Below are positions 53,171 through 61,229 of a stretch of 64,000 nt of DNA, in pieces. Under the pieces are notes generated by a model. That model saw only the letters and a list, made by a program, of their open reading frames with translations. It was not told the DNA's origin and searched no databases. The position numbers and the translations under genes were made by a program. Every line of letters starts with the position of its first letter. The first letter of the stretch is position 1. Origin of the DNA: Pseudomonas simiae (GTDB lineage Bacteria; Pseudomonadota; Gammaproteobacteria; Pseudomonadales; Pseudomonadaceae); assembly GCF_900111895.1 (NCBI RefSeq), contig NZ_FOKB01000008.1, positions 124,001 to 188,000 on the forward strand. Reading direction: 5' to 3'.

Positions 53171-54694
53171 ATGACCGTGATCAAGCAAGACGACCTGATT
53201 CAGAGCGTTGCCGACGCCCTGCAATTCATTTCCTACTACCACCCCGTTGATTTCATCCAGGCCATGCACGAAGCCTACCTGCGCGAAGAATCGCCAGCGG
53301 CCCGTGACTCCATTGCCCAGATCCTGATCAACTCGCGCATGTGCGCCACCGGCCATCGCCCGATCTGCCAGGACACCGGTATCGTCACCGTGTTCGTGCG
53401 CGTGGGCATGGACGTACGTTGGGATGGCGCCACCATGGGCCTGGACGACATGATCAACGAAGGCGTGCGTCGCGCCTACAACCTGCCGGAAAACGTCCTG
53501 CGTGCCTCTATCCTGGCCGACCCGGCCGGTGCGCGTAAGAACACCAAGGACAACACCCCTGCGGTCATCCACTACTCCATCGTCCCGGGCAACACCGTGG
53601 AAGTGGACGTGGCGGCCAAGGGCGGCGGTTCCGAGAACAAATCGAAAATGGCCATGCTCAACCCGTCCGACTCGATCGTCGACTGGGTGCTGAAGACCGT
53701 TCCGACCATGGGCGCCGGCTGGTGCCCACCGGGCATGCTCGGCATCGGCATCGGCGGCACCGCCGAGAAAGCCGCGGTGATGGCCAAGGAAGTGTTGATG
53801 GAATCCATCGACATCCACGAGCTGAAAAAACGCGGCCCGCAAAACCGTATCGAAGAGATGCGCCTGGAGCTGTTCGAGAAGGTCAACCAACTGGGCATCG
53901 GCGCCCAGGGCCTGGGTGGCCTGACCACCGTGCTCGACGTGAAGATCATGGACTACCCGACCCACGCCGCGTCGCTGCCGGTGTGCATGATCCCCAACTG
54001 CGCCGCCACCCGTCACGCCCATTTCGTGCTCGACGGTTCGGGCCCAGCGTCGCTGGAAGCGCCACCGCTGGACGCCTACCCGGAAATCGTCTGGGAAGCC
54101 GGCCCGTCGGCCCGCCGCGTCAACCTCGACACCCTGACCCCGGAAGAAGTGCAGAGCTGGAAGCCGGGAGAAACCGTGTTGCTCAACGGCAAGATGCTCA
54201 CCGGCCGCGACGCCGCGCACAAGCGCATGGTCGAGATGCTGAACAAGGGCGAAACCCTGCCGGTGGACCTCAAGGGTCGCTTCATCTACTACGTCGGTCC
54301 GGTTGATCCGGTGCGCGAAGAAGTGGTTGGCCCGGCGGGCCCGACCACCGCGACGCGGATGGACAAGTTCACCCGTCAGATCCTCGAACAAACGGGCCTG
54401 TTGGGCATGATCGGCAAATCCGAGCGCGGCCCGACCGCCATCGAAGCGATCAAGGACCACAAGGCCGTGTACCTGATGGCCGTGGGCGGCGCCGCTTACC
54501 TGGTGGCGCAAGCCATCAAGAAGTCGCGCGTTGTCGCGTTCGCCGAACTGGGTATGGAAGCGATCTACGAGTTCGACGTGAAAGACATGCCGGTGACCGT
54601 TGCTGTCGACAGCAAGGGCGAATCCGTGCACATCACCGGTCCTGCCATCTGGCAGAAAAAGATCAGTGAAAGCCTGGCGGTAGAAGTGCAGTAA
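53171..54694 (+). CDS. fumA: Class I (iron-sulfur) fumarate hydratase
   Basis: The oxygen-sensitive fumarase interconverts fumarate and malate in the TCA cycle. The 507-residue protein starts MTVIKQDDLIQSVADALQF and has family motifs RMCATGHRPICQDTGIVTVFV, GIGGTAEKAAVMAKE, and HVCMIPNCAATRHAHF with the cluster cysteines. An AGGAG site lies 8 bases before the ATG. A 12-bp hairpin follows the stop. It is distinct from the class II FumC enzyme. Confidence 0.97.
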   Translation: MTVIKQDDLIQSVADALQFISYYHPVDFIQAMHEAYLREESPAARDSIAQILINSRMCATGHRPICQDTGIVTVFVRVGMDVRWDGATMGLDDMINEGVRRAYNLPENVLRASILADPAGARKNTKDNTPAVIHYSIVPGNTVEVDVAAKGGGSENKSKMAMLNPSDSIVDWVLKTVPTMGAGWCPPGMLGIGIGGTAEKAAVMAKEVLMESIDIHELKKRGPQNRIEEMRLELFEKVNQLGIGAQGLGGLTTVLDVKIMDYPTHAASLPVCMIPNCAATRHAHFVLDGSGPASLEAPPLDAYPEIVWEAGPSARRVNLDTLTPEEVQSWKPGETVLLNGKMLTGRDAAHKRMVEMLNKGETLPVDLKGRFIYYVGPVDPVREEVVGPAGPTTATRMDKFTRQILEQTGLLGMIGKSERGPTAIEAIKDHKAVYLMAVGGAAYLVAQAIKKSRVVAFAELGMEAIYEFDVKDMPVTVAVDSKGESVHITGPAIWQKKISESLAVEVQ

Positions 54695-54701
54695 GTGCTT
54701 C

Positions 54702-54730
54702 TGTGGTGAGGGGCCAGCCCCCTCACCACA
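54702..54730 (+). terminator. Hairpin after fumA
   Basis: TGTGGTGAGGGG (54702-54713) and CCCCTCACCACA (54719-54730) form a 12-bp perfect stem with a 5-base loop, 8 bases after the stop. There is no T tract, so it may work as an mRNA end-stabiliser or need Rho. Confidence 0.6.
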
Positions 54731-54785
54731 ACTGCTTGCCCCTCATGGTATGGTGCACTCCCTTACCGTGCCTGCCCATCACCGT

Positions 54786-56552
54786 ATGATCGTAATCCCT
54801 CGCCCCCTGCGCCTGACTTTCTACTCCCTGCTGATCATCGCCGGTGCGCTGCTGGCCGCGGCCTTGGCGACACGCCATGCCGAACGCCAAGCCCTGGTAG
54901 ACGATGCCGCTCGTGCCAATCAGCAACTTGCGCTGTATGCCAATTCGTTGCACACCCTGATTGAACGCTACCGAGCCCTGCCCGCCGTGCTGGCGCTGGA
55001 CTCGGAGATGATCAATGCCTTGAAGGGCCCGCTGGATACCGCCACCCAGGACCTGCTCAACCGCAAACTGGAACGCATCAACGGCGCGGCGCAGTCGTCC
55101 ACCCTGGAATTGATGGACCGCACTGGCCTGGCCGTGGCCGCCAGTAACTGGAACCTGCCCAGCAGTTATGTGGGACACAACTACGCGTTCCGCCCCTATT
55201 TCAGCCAAACCCTGAGCCAAGGCACCGGGCGTTTTTACGCGGTGGGCGTGACCACTGGCATTCCCGGTTACTTCCTCTCCAGCGCGGTGGTCGATGAACA
55301 CGAACAGTTCCTCGGCGCCATGGTGGTCAAGCTGGAGTTCCCCGAACTTGAACGCGAATGGGCCCAAGGCAATGACCTGCTGCTGGTCAGCGACGCCCGT
55401 GGCATCGTGTTCATCGCCAACCAGCCCGGCTGGCGCTATCGCAACCTGCGGCCGTTAACGGCCAGCGACCTTGCCGAACTCAAGGCCACTCGCCAATACG
55501 ACAAGAAACACCTGCAGGCGCTGGAAACCAGCACCCTGCAACGCTTCGACGAAAACAGCCATCTGATGCGCGTCAACGGTCCGGATGGCAGTGCCAATTA
55601 CATTTGGGAATCGCTGCCGCTGAAGGCCGAAGGCTGGACCCTGCACTTGCTGCGCAAGCCGCAATTCGCGTTTGAAGATCAGCGCAACGCCGGGTTGGCC
55701 GCCGCCGGCTCCTGGCTGGCGCTGGTGTTCCTGGTGCTGTTCCTGACCCAACGCTGGCGCCTGGCCCGCTTGCGCCAGCGCAGCCGCGAGGAACTTGAGC
55801 AACTGGTGGAAGAACGCACCCAGGCGCTGCGCACCGCTCAGGATGGCCTGGTGCAGTCGGCCAAACTGGCGGCATTGGGGCAGATGTCCGCCGCCCTCGC
55901 CCATGAAATCAATCAGCCGCTGACCGCCCAACGCATGCAATTGGCCACCTTGCGCCTGCTGCTGGACCATGGCCGTGTCGACGACGCCTACCAGGCGCTC
56001 ACCCCACTGGACGACATGCTCACGCGCATGGCCGCGCTCACCGGCCATCTCAAGACCTTCGCGCGCAAAAGCCCCAGTGGCCTGCGTGAACGCCTGGACT
56101 TGGCCACCGTGGTCGACCAATCCCTGCACTTGCTCGATGCGCGCCTGCGCGACGAATCCATCGGCGTGGTGCTGGACCTGACCCGCCCCGCCTGGGTGCG
56201 TGGCGATGCGATCCGCCTGGAACAGGTATTGATCAACCTGCTGCGCAACGCCCTTGACGCCATGGTCGACAAGCCACGCAAACGCCTGGAAATCCGCCTG
56301 CATGCCGATGAGCAGTTGTGGCAACTCACCGTCAGCGACAGCGGCGGCGGGATTGCCGAAGAACACCTGAACAGCGTGTTCGACCCGTTCTTCACCACCA
56401 AACCTGTGGGTGATGGCCTCGGCTTGGGGCTGGCGGTGTCCTACGCTATCGTGCACGAATTGGGTGGCCGCCTGATCGCCAGCAACCGTGGCGACGGCGC
56501 GGTTTTCACCCTGACCCTGCCTATCGCGCTGGAGACGCCCGACCTATGTTGA
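54786..56552 (+). CDS. DctB/MifS-like sensor histidine kinase
   Basis: This 588-residue kinase senses a dicarboxylate or alpha-ketoglutarate-like signal, judging from its companions. It has a membrane helix (about 9-29), a large periplasmic double-Cache sensor (30-295), a second helix (303-322), a HisKA box with H373 in LAHEINQPLTA, and the HATPase with NLLRNALDAMVDK and DGLGLGLAVSYAIVHELGG. There is no HAMP or PAS. An earlier ATG at 54750 is possible; the one at 54786 matches kin. Its stop overlaps the regulator by 7 bases. Confidence 0.92.
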   Translation: MIVIPRPLRLTFYSLLIIAGALLAAALATRHAERQALVDDAARANQQLALYANSLHTLIERYRALPAVLALDSEMINALKGPLDTATQDLLNRKLERINGAAQSSTLELMDRTGLAVAASNWNLPSSYVGHNYAFRPYFSQTLSQGTGRFYAVGVTTGIPGYFLSSAVVDEHEQFLGAMVVKLEFPELEREWAQGNDLLLVSDARGIVFIANQPGWRYRNLRPLTASDLAELKATRQYDKKHLQALETSTLQRFDENSHLMRVNGPDGSANYIWESLPLKAEGWTLHLLRKPQFAFEDQRNAGLAAAGSWLALVFLVLFLTQRWRLARLRQRSREELEQLVEERTQALRTAQDGLVQSAKLAALGQMSAALAHEINQPLTAQRMQLATLRLLLDHGRVDDAYQALTPLDDMLTRMAALTGHLKTFARKSPSGLRERLDLATVVDQSLHLLDARLRDESIGVVLDLTRPAWVRGDAIRLEQVLINLLRNALDAMVDKPRKRLEIRLHADEQLWQLTVSDSGGGIAEEHLNSVFDPFFTTKPVGDGLGLGLAVSYAIVHELGGRLIASNRGDGAVFTLTLPIALETPDLC

Positions 56553-57871
56553 ACGCGGTGATTGTGGTCGACGACGAAGCCAGCATCCGCACGGCCGTCG
56601 AGCAGTGGTTGAGCCTGTCGGGCTTTGAGGTACAGCTATTCAGCCGCGCCGAAGAATGCCTGACGCAATTGCCCAAGGATTTTCCCGGAGTGATCCTGAG
56701 CGACGTGCGCATGCCAGGTCTCAGCGGCCTGGAACTGTTGGCTGAAGTGCAGCGCCGTGATGGGGATTTGCCGGTGATATTGCTGACGGGCCACGGCGAT
56801 GTGCCAATGGCCGTTGAAGCCATGCGCGACGGCGCCTACGACTTCCTGGAAAAACCCTTCAGCCCCGACGCCCTGCTCAACAGCCTGCGCCGCGCCTTGG
56901 ACAAGCGTGGATTGATTCTGGAAAACCGTCGCCTGCATCAACAGGCCGATCATCGCGCACAGTTGGAGTCGACCCTTTTAGGCGTGTCTCGAGGTTTGCA
57001 GACCCTACGCCGCCAGGTGCTGGATTTGGCAAGCCTGCCGGTCAATGTGCTGATCCGTGGCGAGACCGGCAGTGGCAAGGAACTGGTTGCCCGTTGCCTG
57101 CATGACTTCGGCCCACGGGCGAAAAAAACCTTTGTGGCCCTCAACTGCGCGGCGATCCCCGAGCAGTTGTTCGAGGCCGAGCTGTTCGGCCACGAAAGCG
57201 GCGCCTTTACCGGCGCCCAGGGCAAGCGCATCGGCAAACTGGAATATGCCCACGGCGGTACGCTGTTCCTCGACGAAATCGAAAGCATGCCCCTGGCCCA
57301 ACAAGTGAAACTGCTGCGCGTGTTGCAGGAACAGAAACTGGAACGCCTGGGCTCCAACCAAAGTATCCACGTGGACCTGCGCATCATCGCCGCCACCAAA
57401 CCAGACCTGTTGGAAGAGGCCCGCGCCGGACGCTTTCGCGAAGACCTGGCTTATCGTTTGAACGTCGCGCAATTGCGCCTGCCGCCTTTGCGTGAACGCC
57501 GCGAAGATATTCCGCTGCTGTTCGACCACTTTGCACAGAGCGCCGCCGAGCGCCTGGGCCGTAGCGTCGAGCCGCTGAGCGGTGCGCAACTGGGGCGTCT
57601 GCTCAGCCATGACTGGCCAGGTAACGTGCGCGAATTGGCCAACGTCGCCGAACGCCAGGTATTGGGCCTTGGCGAGCCGGAGCCGGAAGGCGTCGAGGCC
57701 GGGCAATCGTTGGCGGCGCAGCAGGAGGCGTTTGAAGCGCATTGCCTCAAAGCTGCACTGAAGCGGCAAAAGGGCGATATCAAGGCGGTGCTGGCCGAGC
57801 TGCAACTGCCTCGGCGAACCTTGAATGAAAAGATGCAGCGCCATGGGTTGGTGCGGGAGATGTTTCTCTAG
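56546..57871 (+). CDS. DctD/MifR-like sigma-54 response regulator
   Basis: This 441-residue NtrC-family activator has a receiver domain with D53 (SDVRMPG) and K104-type lysine in FLEKPFSP, an AAA+ domain with Walker A GETGSGKE and the sigma-54-contact loop GAFTGA, the Walker B FLDEIES, and a C-terminal Fis-type helix-turn-helix (KGDIKAVLAELQLPRRTLNEKMQRHG). It overlaps the kinase by 7 bases and faces the transporter gene, whose promoter has the sigma-54 form. It is probably the activator of that promoter. Confidence 0.94.
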   Translation: MLNAVIVVDDEASIRTAVEQWLSLSGFEVQLFSRAEECLTQLPKDFPGVILSDVRMPGLSGLELLAEVQRRDGDLPVILLTGHGDVPMAVEAMRDGAYDFLEKPFSPDALLNSLRRALDKRGLILENRRLHQQADHRAQLESTLLGVSRGLQTLRRQVLDLASLPVNVLIRGETGSGKELVARCLHDFGPRAKKTFVALNCAAIPEQLFEAELFGHESGAFTGAQGKRIGKLEYAHGGTLFLDEIESMPLAQQVKLLRVLQEQKLERLGSNQSIHVDLRIIAATKPDLLEEARAGRFREDLAYRLNVAQLRLPPLRERREDIPLLFDHFAQSAAERLGRSVEPLSGAQLGRLLSHDWPGNVRELANVAERQVLGLGEPEPEGVEAGQSLAAQQEAFEAHCLKAALKRQKGDIKAVLAELQLPRRTLNEKMQRHGLVREMFL

Positions 57872-57887
57872 CGACCTTCAGACCGCC

Positions 57888-57904
57888 ATCGCAGGCAAGC
57901 CAGC
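57888..57904. repeat. Solo REP remnant
   Basis: The 17-base string ATCGCAGGCAAGCCAGC equals part of the right arm of the REPIN at 62176-62266. Only one arm is present, near the end of the regulator gene. Confidence 0.6.
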
Positions 57905-57923
57905 GAAGAGGCTGGTGGCCATA

Positions 57924-57969
57924 AGCGGATTTCCGCTCATTACCTAAAAATCATCAGCGACTTTCCGCT
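57924..57969. promoter_or_regulatory. Two candidate activator sites upstream of the transporter gene
   Basis: AGCGGATTTCCGCT at 57924-57937 is a perfect 6-2-6 palindrome; AGCGACTTTCCGCT at 57956-57969 is a near copy. Their centres are 32 bases apart, about three helical turns, and they lie 44-75 bases upstream of the sigma-54 promoter. This is a usual layout for NtrC-family dimers. Confidence 0.65.
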
Positions 57970-58012
57970 CAAAAAAATCCTCTGACCCTTCTATTCCGGG
58001 CCTTCATCTACC

Positions 58013-58028
58013 TGGCACAGCTCCTGCT
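58013..58028 (+). promoter_or_regulatory. Sigma-54 (-24/-12) promoter of the transporter gene
   Basis: TGGCAC at 58013-58018, five bases, then CTGCT at 58024-58028 match the consensus TGGCAC-N5-TTGCW with one mismatch and the correct GG-to-GC distance. It lies 63 bases before the transporter ATG, which fits a leader of about 50 bases. Confidence 0.8.
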
Positions 58029-58064
58029 ATAGCCCAAACCAGGCAGTGCTCAAGCACGCTCCAC

Positions 58065-58072
58065 AAAAACAA
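58065..58072 (+). promoter_or_regulatory. Possible Hfq/Crc (AANAANAA) motif in the transporter leader
   Basis: AAAAACAA fits the AANAANAA pattern used by Hfq-Crc catabolite repression in Pseudomonas. It is 20 bases upstream of the ATG at 58092. Such short motifs arise by chance often. Confidence 0.3.
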
Positions 58073-58091
58073 TTAGATGAAGGATCCTTCA

Positions 58092-59411
58092 ATGGATAAC
58101 TCCAACTCCCTGCCTCTGGGGTCGGCGGCTGCGCCGGCAAAAGCACGCACCACTTCCAGCCGGATCAAATCGATCTTCAGCGGATCGGTCGGCAACATGG
58201 TCGAGTGGTACGACTGGTACGTCTACGCCGCCTTCTCGCTGTACTTCGCCAAAGCCTTTTTCCCGAAAGGCGACACCACCGCCCAACTGCTCAACACCGC
58301 CGCGATCTTCGCTGTGGGTTTCCTGATGCGCCCGATCGGTGGCTGGTTGATGGGCCTGTACGCCGACAAAGTCGGGCGTAAAAAAGCCCTGATGGCCTCG
58401 GTCTACCTGATGTGCTTCGGCTCGCTGCTGATTGCCCTGAGCCCAGGCTATGAAATAATCGGTATCGGTGCACCGATCCTGCTGGTGTTCGCCCGTTTGC
58501 TGCAGGGACTGTCGGTCGGCGGCGAATATGGTACCTCCGCCACTTATCTCAGCGAGATGGCGACCAAGGAACGTCGTGGTTTCTACTCCAGCTTCCAGTA
58601 TGTGACCCTGATCTCGGGCCAGCTCATCGCCCTGGCCGTACTGATCGTGCTGCAACAAGTGCTGACCACCGAGCAGCTGTATGCGTGGGGCTGGCGTATC
58701 CCGTTCGCCATCGGCGCGCTGTGCGCAGTCGTCGCGCTGTACCTGCGTCGCGGCATGGAAGAAACCGAGTCGTTCACCAAGAAAGAAAAAGCCAAGGAAA
58801 GCGCGATGCGCACCTTGATGCGTCACCCCAAGGAACTGCTGACCGTGGTCGGCCTGACCATGGGCGGCACGCTGGCTTTCTACACCTACACCACCTACAT
58901 GCAGAAATACCTGGTGAATACGGTCGGCATGAGCATTTCCGACTCCACCACCATTTCGGCGGCGACGCTGTTCCTGTTCATGTGCCTGCAACCCATCGTC
59001 GGCGGGCTGTCGGATAAAGTCGGCCGTCGGCCAATCCTGATTGCCTTCGGCATCCTCGGCACCCTGTTCACCGTGCCGATCCTCACCACCCTGCACACCA
59101 TCCAAAGCTGGTGGGGCGCGTTCTTCCTGATCATGGCGGCGCTGATCATCGTCAGTGGCTACACCTCGATCAACGCGGTAGTGAAGGCCGAGCTGTTCCC
59201 CACCGAAATCCGCGCCCTCGGCGTGGGCCTGCCGTACGCCCTGACCGTATCGATCTTCGGCGGCACCGCTGAATACATCGCGCTGTGGTTCAAGAGCATC
59301 GGCATGGAGACCGGCTACTACTGGTACGTGACCGCGTGCATCGCGGTGTCGCTGGTGGTCTACGTGACCATGAAGGACACCCGTAAACACTCGCGCATTA
59401 CCACGGACTAA
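58092..59411 (+). CDS. kgtP: KgtP-like dicarboxylate (alpha-ketoglutarate) transporter
   Basis: This 439-residue MFS protein of the metabolite:H+ symporter group has twelve helices, with the family motif GWLMGLYADKVGRKKALMAS after TM2-3, and GLSVGGEYGTSATYLSEMA in TM4. It resembles KgtP of E. coli. In P. aeruginosa the MifS/MifR pair controls uptake of alpha-ketoglutarate by PA5530, a transporter of this kind, which supports the assignment. The start at 58092 is preceded by AAGGAT. The gene has its own sigma-54 promoter. Confidence 0.9.
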   Translation: MDNSNSLPLGSAAAPAKARTTSSRIKSIFSGSVGNMVEWYDWYVYAAFSLYFAKAFFPKGDTTAQLLNTAAIFAVGFLMRPIGGWLMGLYADKVGRKKALMASVYLMCFGSLLIALSPGYEIIGIGAPILLVFARLLQGLSVGGEYGTSATYLSEMATKERRGFYSSFQYVTLISGQLIALAVLIVLQQVLTTEQLYAWGWRIPFAIGALCAVVALYLRRGMEETESFTKKEKAKESAMRTLMRHPKELLTVVGLTMGGTLAFYTYTTYMQKYLVNTVGMSISDSTTISAATLFLFMCLQPIVGGLSDKVGRRPILIAFGILGTLFTVPILTTLHTIQSWWGAFFLIMAALIIVSGYTSINAVVKAELFPTEIRALGVGLPYALTVSIFGGTAEYIALWFKSIGMETGYYWYVTACIAVSLVVYVTMKDTRKHSRITTD

Positions 59412-59430
59412 AGGTCTGTCTCGGTAAAAC

Positions 59431-59471
59431 ATGTGGGAGCGGCGAAGCGACGATTCGACTTGCTCCCACAT
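59431..59471. repeat. REP-like palindrome
   Basis: ATGTGGGAGC at 59431-59440 pairs with GCTCCCACAT at 59462-59471. The inner part also contains short CGAAGCGA/TCG self-complement. It is a short relative of the REP family, directly after the transporter gene. Confidence 0.7.
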
Positions 59472-59512
59472 TGGGTATGATGCATGCCCCAGAACCGAGT
59501 AGGGAACAGGCC

Positions 59513-60145
59513 ATGTCCGACGCTATCCATTTCTACGAACCCGCCAACGGCCACGGCCTGCCCCATGACCCGTTCAATGCCATCGTTGGTCCACGGCCGA
59601 TCGGCTGGATTTCGTCACACGACCGTGAAGGTCGCCTGAACCTGGCGCCCTACAGCTTCTTCAATGCGTTCAACTACATTCCGCCGATCATTGGGTTTTC
59701 CAGTGTCGGGCGCAAAGACAGCCTGAACAACATCGAACAAACCGGCGAGTTTGTCTGGAACCTGGCGACCCGCCCGCTGGCCGAGCAGATGAACCAGAGT
59801 TGCGCCGCCGTTTCCCCCGAGGTCAACGAGTTCGAGTTGTCCGGCCTGACGCCGGTGGCGTCGAAGATTGTTGGCGTACCACGGGTGGGCGAGAGCCCGG
59901 TGTCGTTCGAATGCAAGGTGACGCAAATCATCCAGCTGCAACGTGCGGACAAGGCGTTGGTGCCGAGCTGGCTGGTGCTGGGCGAGGTGGTCGCGGTGCA
60001 CATTGCCAAGTGGCTGCTCAAGGACGGGGTCTACGACACCGCCGCCGCCGAGCCGATCTTGCGCGGTGGTGGCCCGGCGGATTACTTCCAGTTGGGGCCG
60101 GAGGCGCTGTTCAAGATGTACCGGCCAGGCACCACCAAACCCTGA
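59513..60145 (+). CDS. Flavin reductase-like domain protein
   Basis: This 210-residue protein has the FMN-binding split-barrel of the flavin reductase-like family, with NAIVGPRPIGWISSHDREGRLNLAPYSFFNAFNYIPPIIGFSS near the N-terminus. Related proteins are flavin reductases, HpaC-like reductases or FMN-binding proteins of unknown partner. AGGG precedes the ATG at 59513 by about 10 bases. An ATG at 59471 would add 14 residues and overlap the REP element. No oxygenase partner is nearby. Confidence 0.87.
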   Translation: MSDAIHFYEPANGHGLPHDPFNAIVGPRPIGWISSHDREGRLNLAPYSFFNAFNYIPPIIGFSSVGRKDSLNNIEQTGEFVWNLATRPLAEQMNQSCAAVSPEVNEFELSGLTPVASKIVGVPRVGESPVSFECKVTQIIQLQRADKALVPSWLVLGEVVAVHIAKWLLKDGVYDTAAAEPILRGGGPADYFQLGPEALFKMYRPGTTKP

Positions 60146-60162
60146 CTGAAATACAATAAAAA

Positions 60163-60250
60163 GTGGGAGGGGGCTTGCCCCCGATAGCAATGGCACATTC
60201 AACATCTTTGTTGACTGACGCACGGCTATCGGGGGCAAGCCCCCTCCCAC
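60163..60250. repeat. REPIN, type 2: perfect 26-nt inverted pair
   Basis: The left arm 60163-60188 (GTGGGAGGGGGCTTGCCCCC...) and the right arm 60225-60250 are exact reverse complements. The core sequence differs from the type 1 elements. It lies between convergent genes. Confidence 0.92.
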
Positions 60251-60269
60251 ATTGGATTGTCGGCGTTGC

Positions 60270-60515
60270 TCAGTTGGCGGCGCTGGCCCAGGCCAGTTGA
60301 CCTTCTTCATCCACTCCGATCAACCGCTCAAGCTGCACAGTGGCGGCATCATCCGCATCAGAAGCCGTCTTGAACGTCTGTCCATCAAGGATCTTGTGAA
60401 ACTGCGGTGCGCCCATGCCATCCAGTGCCTTGACGGCGACGGCGGCGCTGTAGCCACCCTCCCCCGGTACTACGGCGGAAACGGCTTCGTGGTGGGCAAA
60501 TTGTTTACGTGCCAT
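60270..60515 (-). CDS. Unrecognised 81-residue protein
   Basis: This 81-residue protein from the ATG at 60515 (MARKQFAHHE) has no membrane segment or cysteine. It has the look of a small alpha/beta fold with GGYSAAVAVKALDG, KILDGQTFKTASDADDAATVQLERL and EEGQLAW. The frame extends six codons upstream to 60533. Codon use is normal. It lies between the type 2 REPIN and the monooxygenase-like gene, on the same strand as the latter with a gap of about 45 bases, so an operon is possible. I do not recognise a function. Confidence 0.65.
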   Translation of the reverse strand: MARKQFAHHEAVSAVVPGEGGYSAAVAVKALDGMGAPQFHKILDGQTFKTASDADDAATVQLERLIGVDEEGQLAWASAAN

Positions 60516-60560
60516 GTTGCAGGTCCTGGCCAATGGAAAAGTTGGCCATTCTAAACCTGA

Positions 60561-60902
60561 TCAGCCGGCGAGTTGCAGGTACTCGCCGTAGGCGTGTGCA
60601 GCGGATGCATCGGTAAAGGTTTGGAAGTCCATGCTGCGCACGACCATGTCGTTCAACAGTTCGGTGAAGATCATCAGGGCCGGAGAGTTGAAGTAGGCGC
60701 TCATCGCCTGCTCGCTGCTCCAGAAACCGGAGATCAACCAGACATCGGGATCGACTTGGGAATGCTGCAACGAGAATTGCAGGCAACCCTGAGCCTGACG
60801 ACCCGGTTCGATCAAACTGCTCAAGCGTGCACCGAGTTCGGTGCTGCACCCGGTGCGGGCGCGGATAAAGGCCATATGGCTCGCGGGAATGGGGGTGGAC
60901 AT
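60561..60902 (-). CDS. ABM-domain (antibiotic biosynthesis monooxygenase-like) protein
   Basis: This 113-residue protein has the dimeric alpha/beta ferredoxin-like fold of the ABM family: HMAFIRARTGCSTELGARLSSLIEP, then CLQFSLQHSQVDPDVWLISGFWSSEQAMSAYFNSP, a typical pattern ending in an active-site-like strand. Members are small oxygenases, heme-degrading enzymes or of unknown role. The start at 60902 (MSTPIPASH) is used. It is divergent from the AraC regulator. Confidence 0.85.
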   Translation of the reverse strand: MSTPIPASHMAFIRARTGCSTELGARLSSLIEPGRQAQGCLQFSLQHSQVDPDVWLISGFWSSEQAMSAYFNSPALMIFTELLNDMVVRSMDFQTFTDASAAHAYGEYLQLAG

Positions 60903-61229
60903 GTTCGACTCTCCCGTTGAGAAGTGATGCTCGGCAAGCACTGTGAGGGCGTGTTGCCACAGGATCAAAGATAATGGCGCGGGTGCGGGCGCGGTTAGTC
61001 GATTCCTGCTGGCTTATTGCACAATCCTGCGAGAAGCGCAGATAGGACGTTTGGCCCCGGCAATTATTCCAAGGGCAACCGCCTTGTTTCAGGGAGATGA
61101 CAGCCCCTACGATTGCCTGATTCACGATGCGTCGCAGGATCAGGCAAGGATTGTGCAGAATCGACGTAACACTTTTTAGAAAGCCGCCGCTAAGCTGAGC
61201 CCATCGAAGTAGCCAGTAGAGGACGCTCC
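60903..61229. other. Divergent region between the ABM-like gene and the AraC regulator
   Basis: This 327-base region holds no gene. It contains an 11-bp inverted pair (TGCACAATCCT at 61018-61028 and AGGATTGTGCA at 61147-61157) and a 9-bp dyad (TTGCCTGAT at 61113-61121 with ATCAGGCAA at 61139-61147). These look like operator half-sites; each is described in the findings. Confidence 0.55.
61018..61157. promoter_or_regulatory. Candidate AraC-family operator half-sites
   Basis: TGCACAATCCT (61018-61028) occurs again in inverted form at 61147-61157, and both copies extend the match to TTNTGCACAATCCTNGC. They bracket the AraC gene upstream region with centres about 129 bases apart, which would suit DNA looping or separate dimers. 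Confidence 0.5.
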
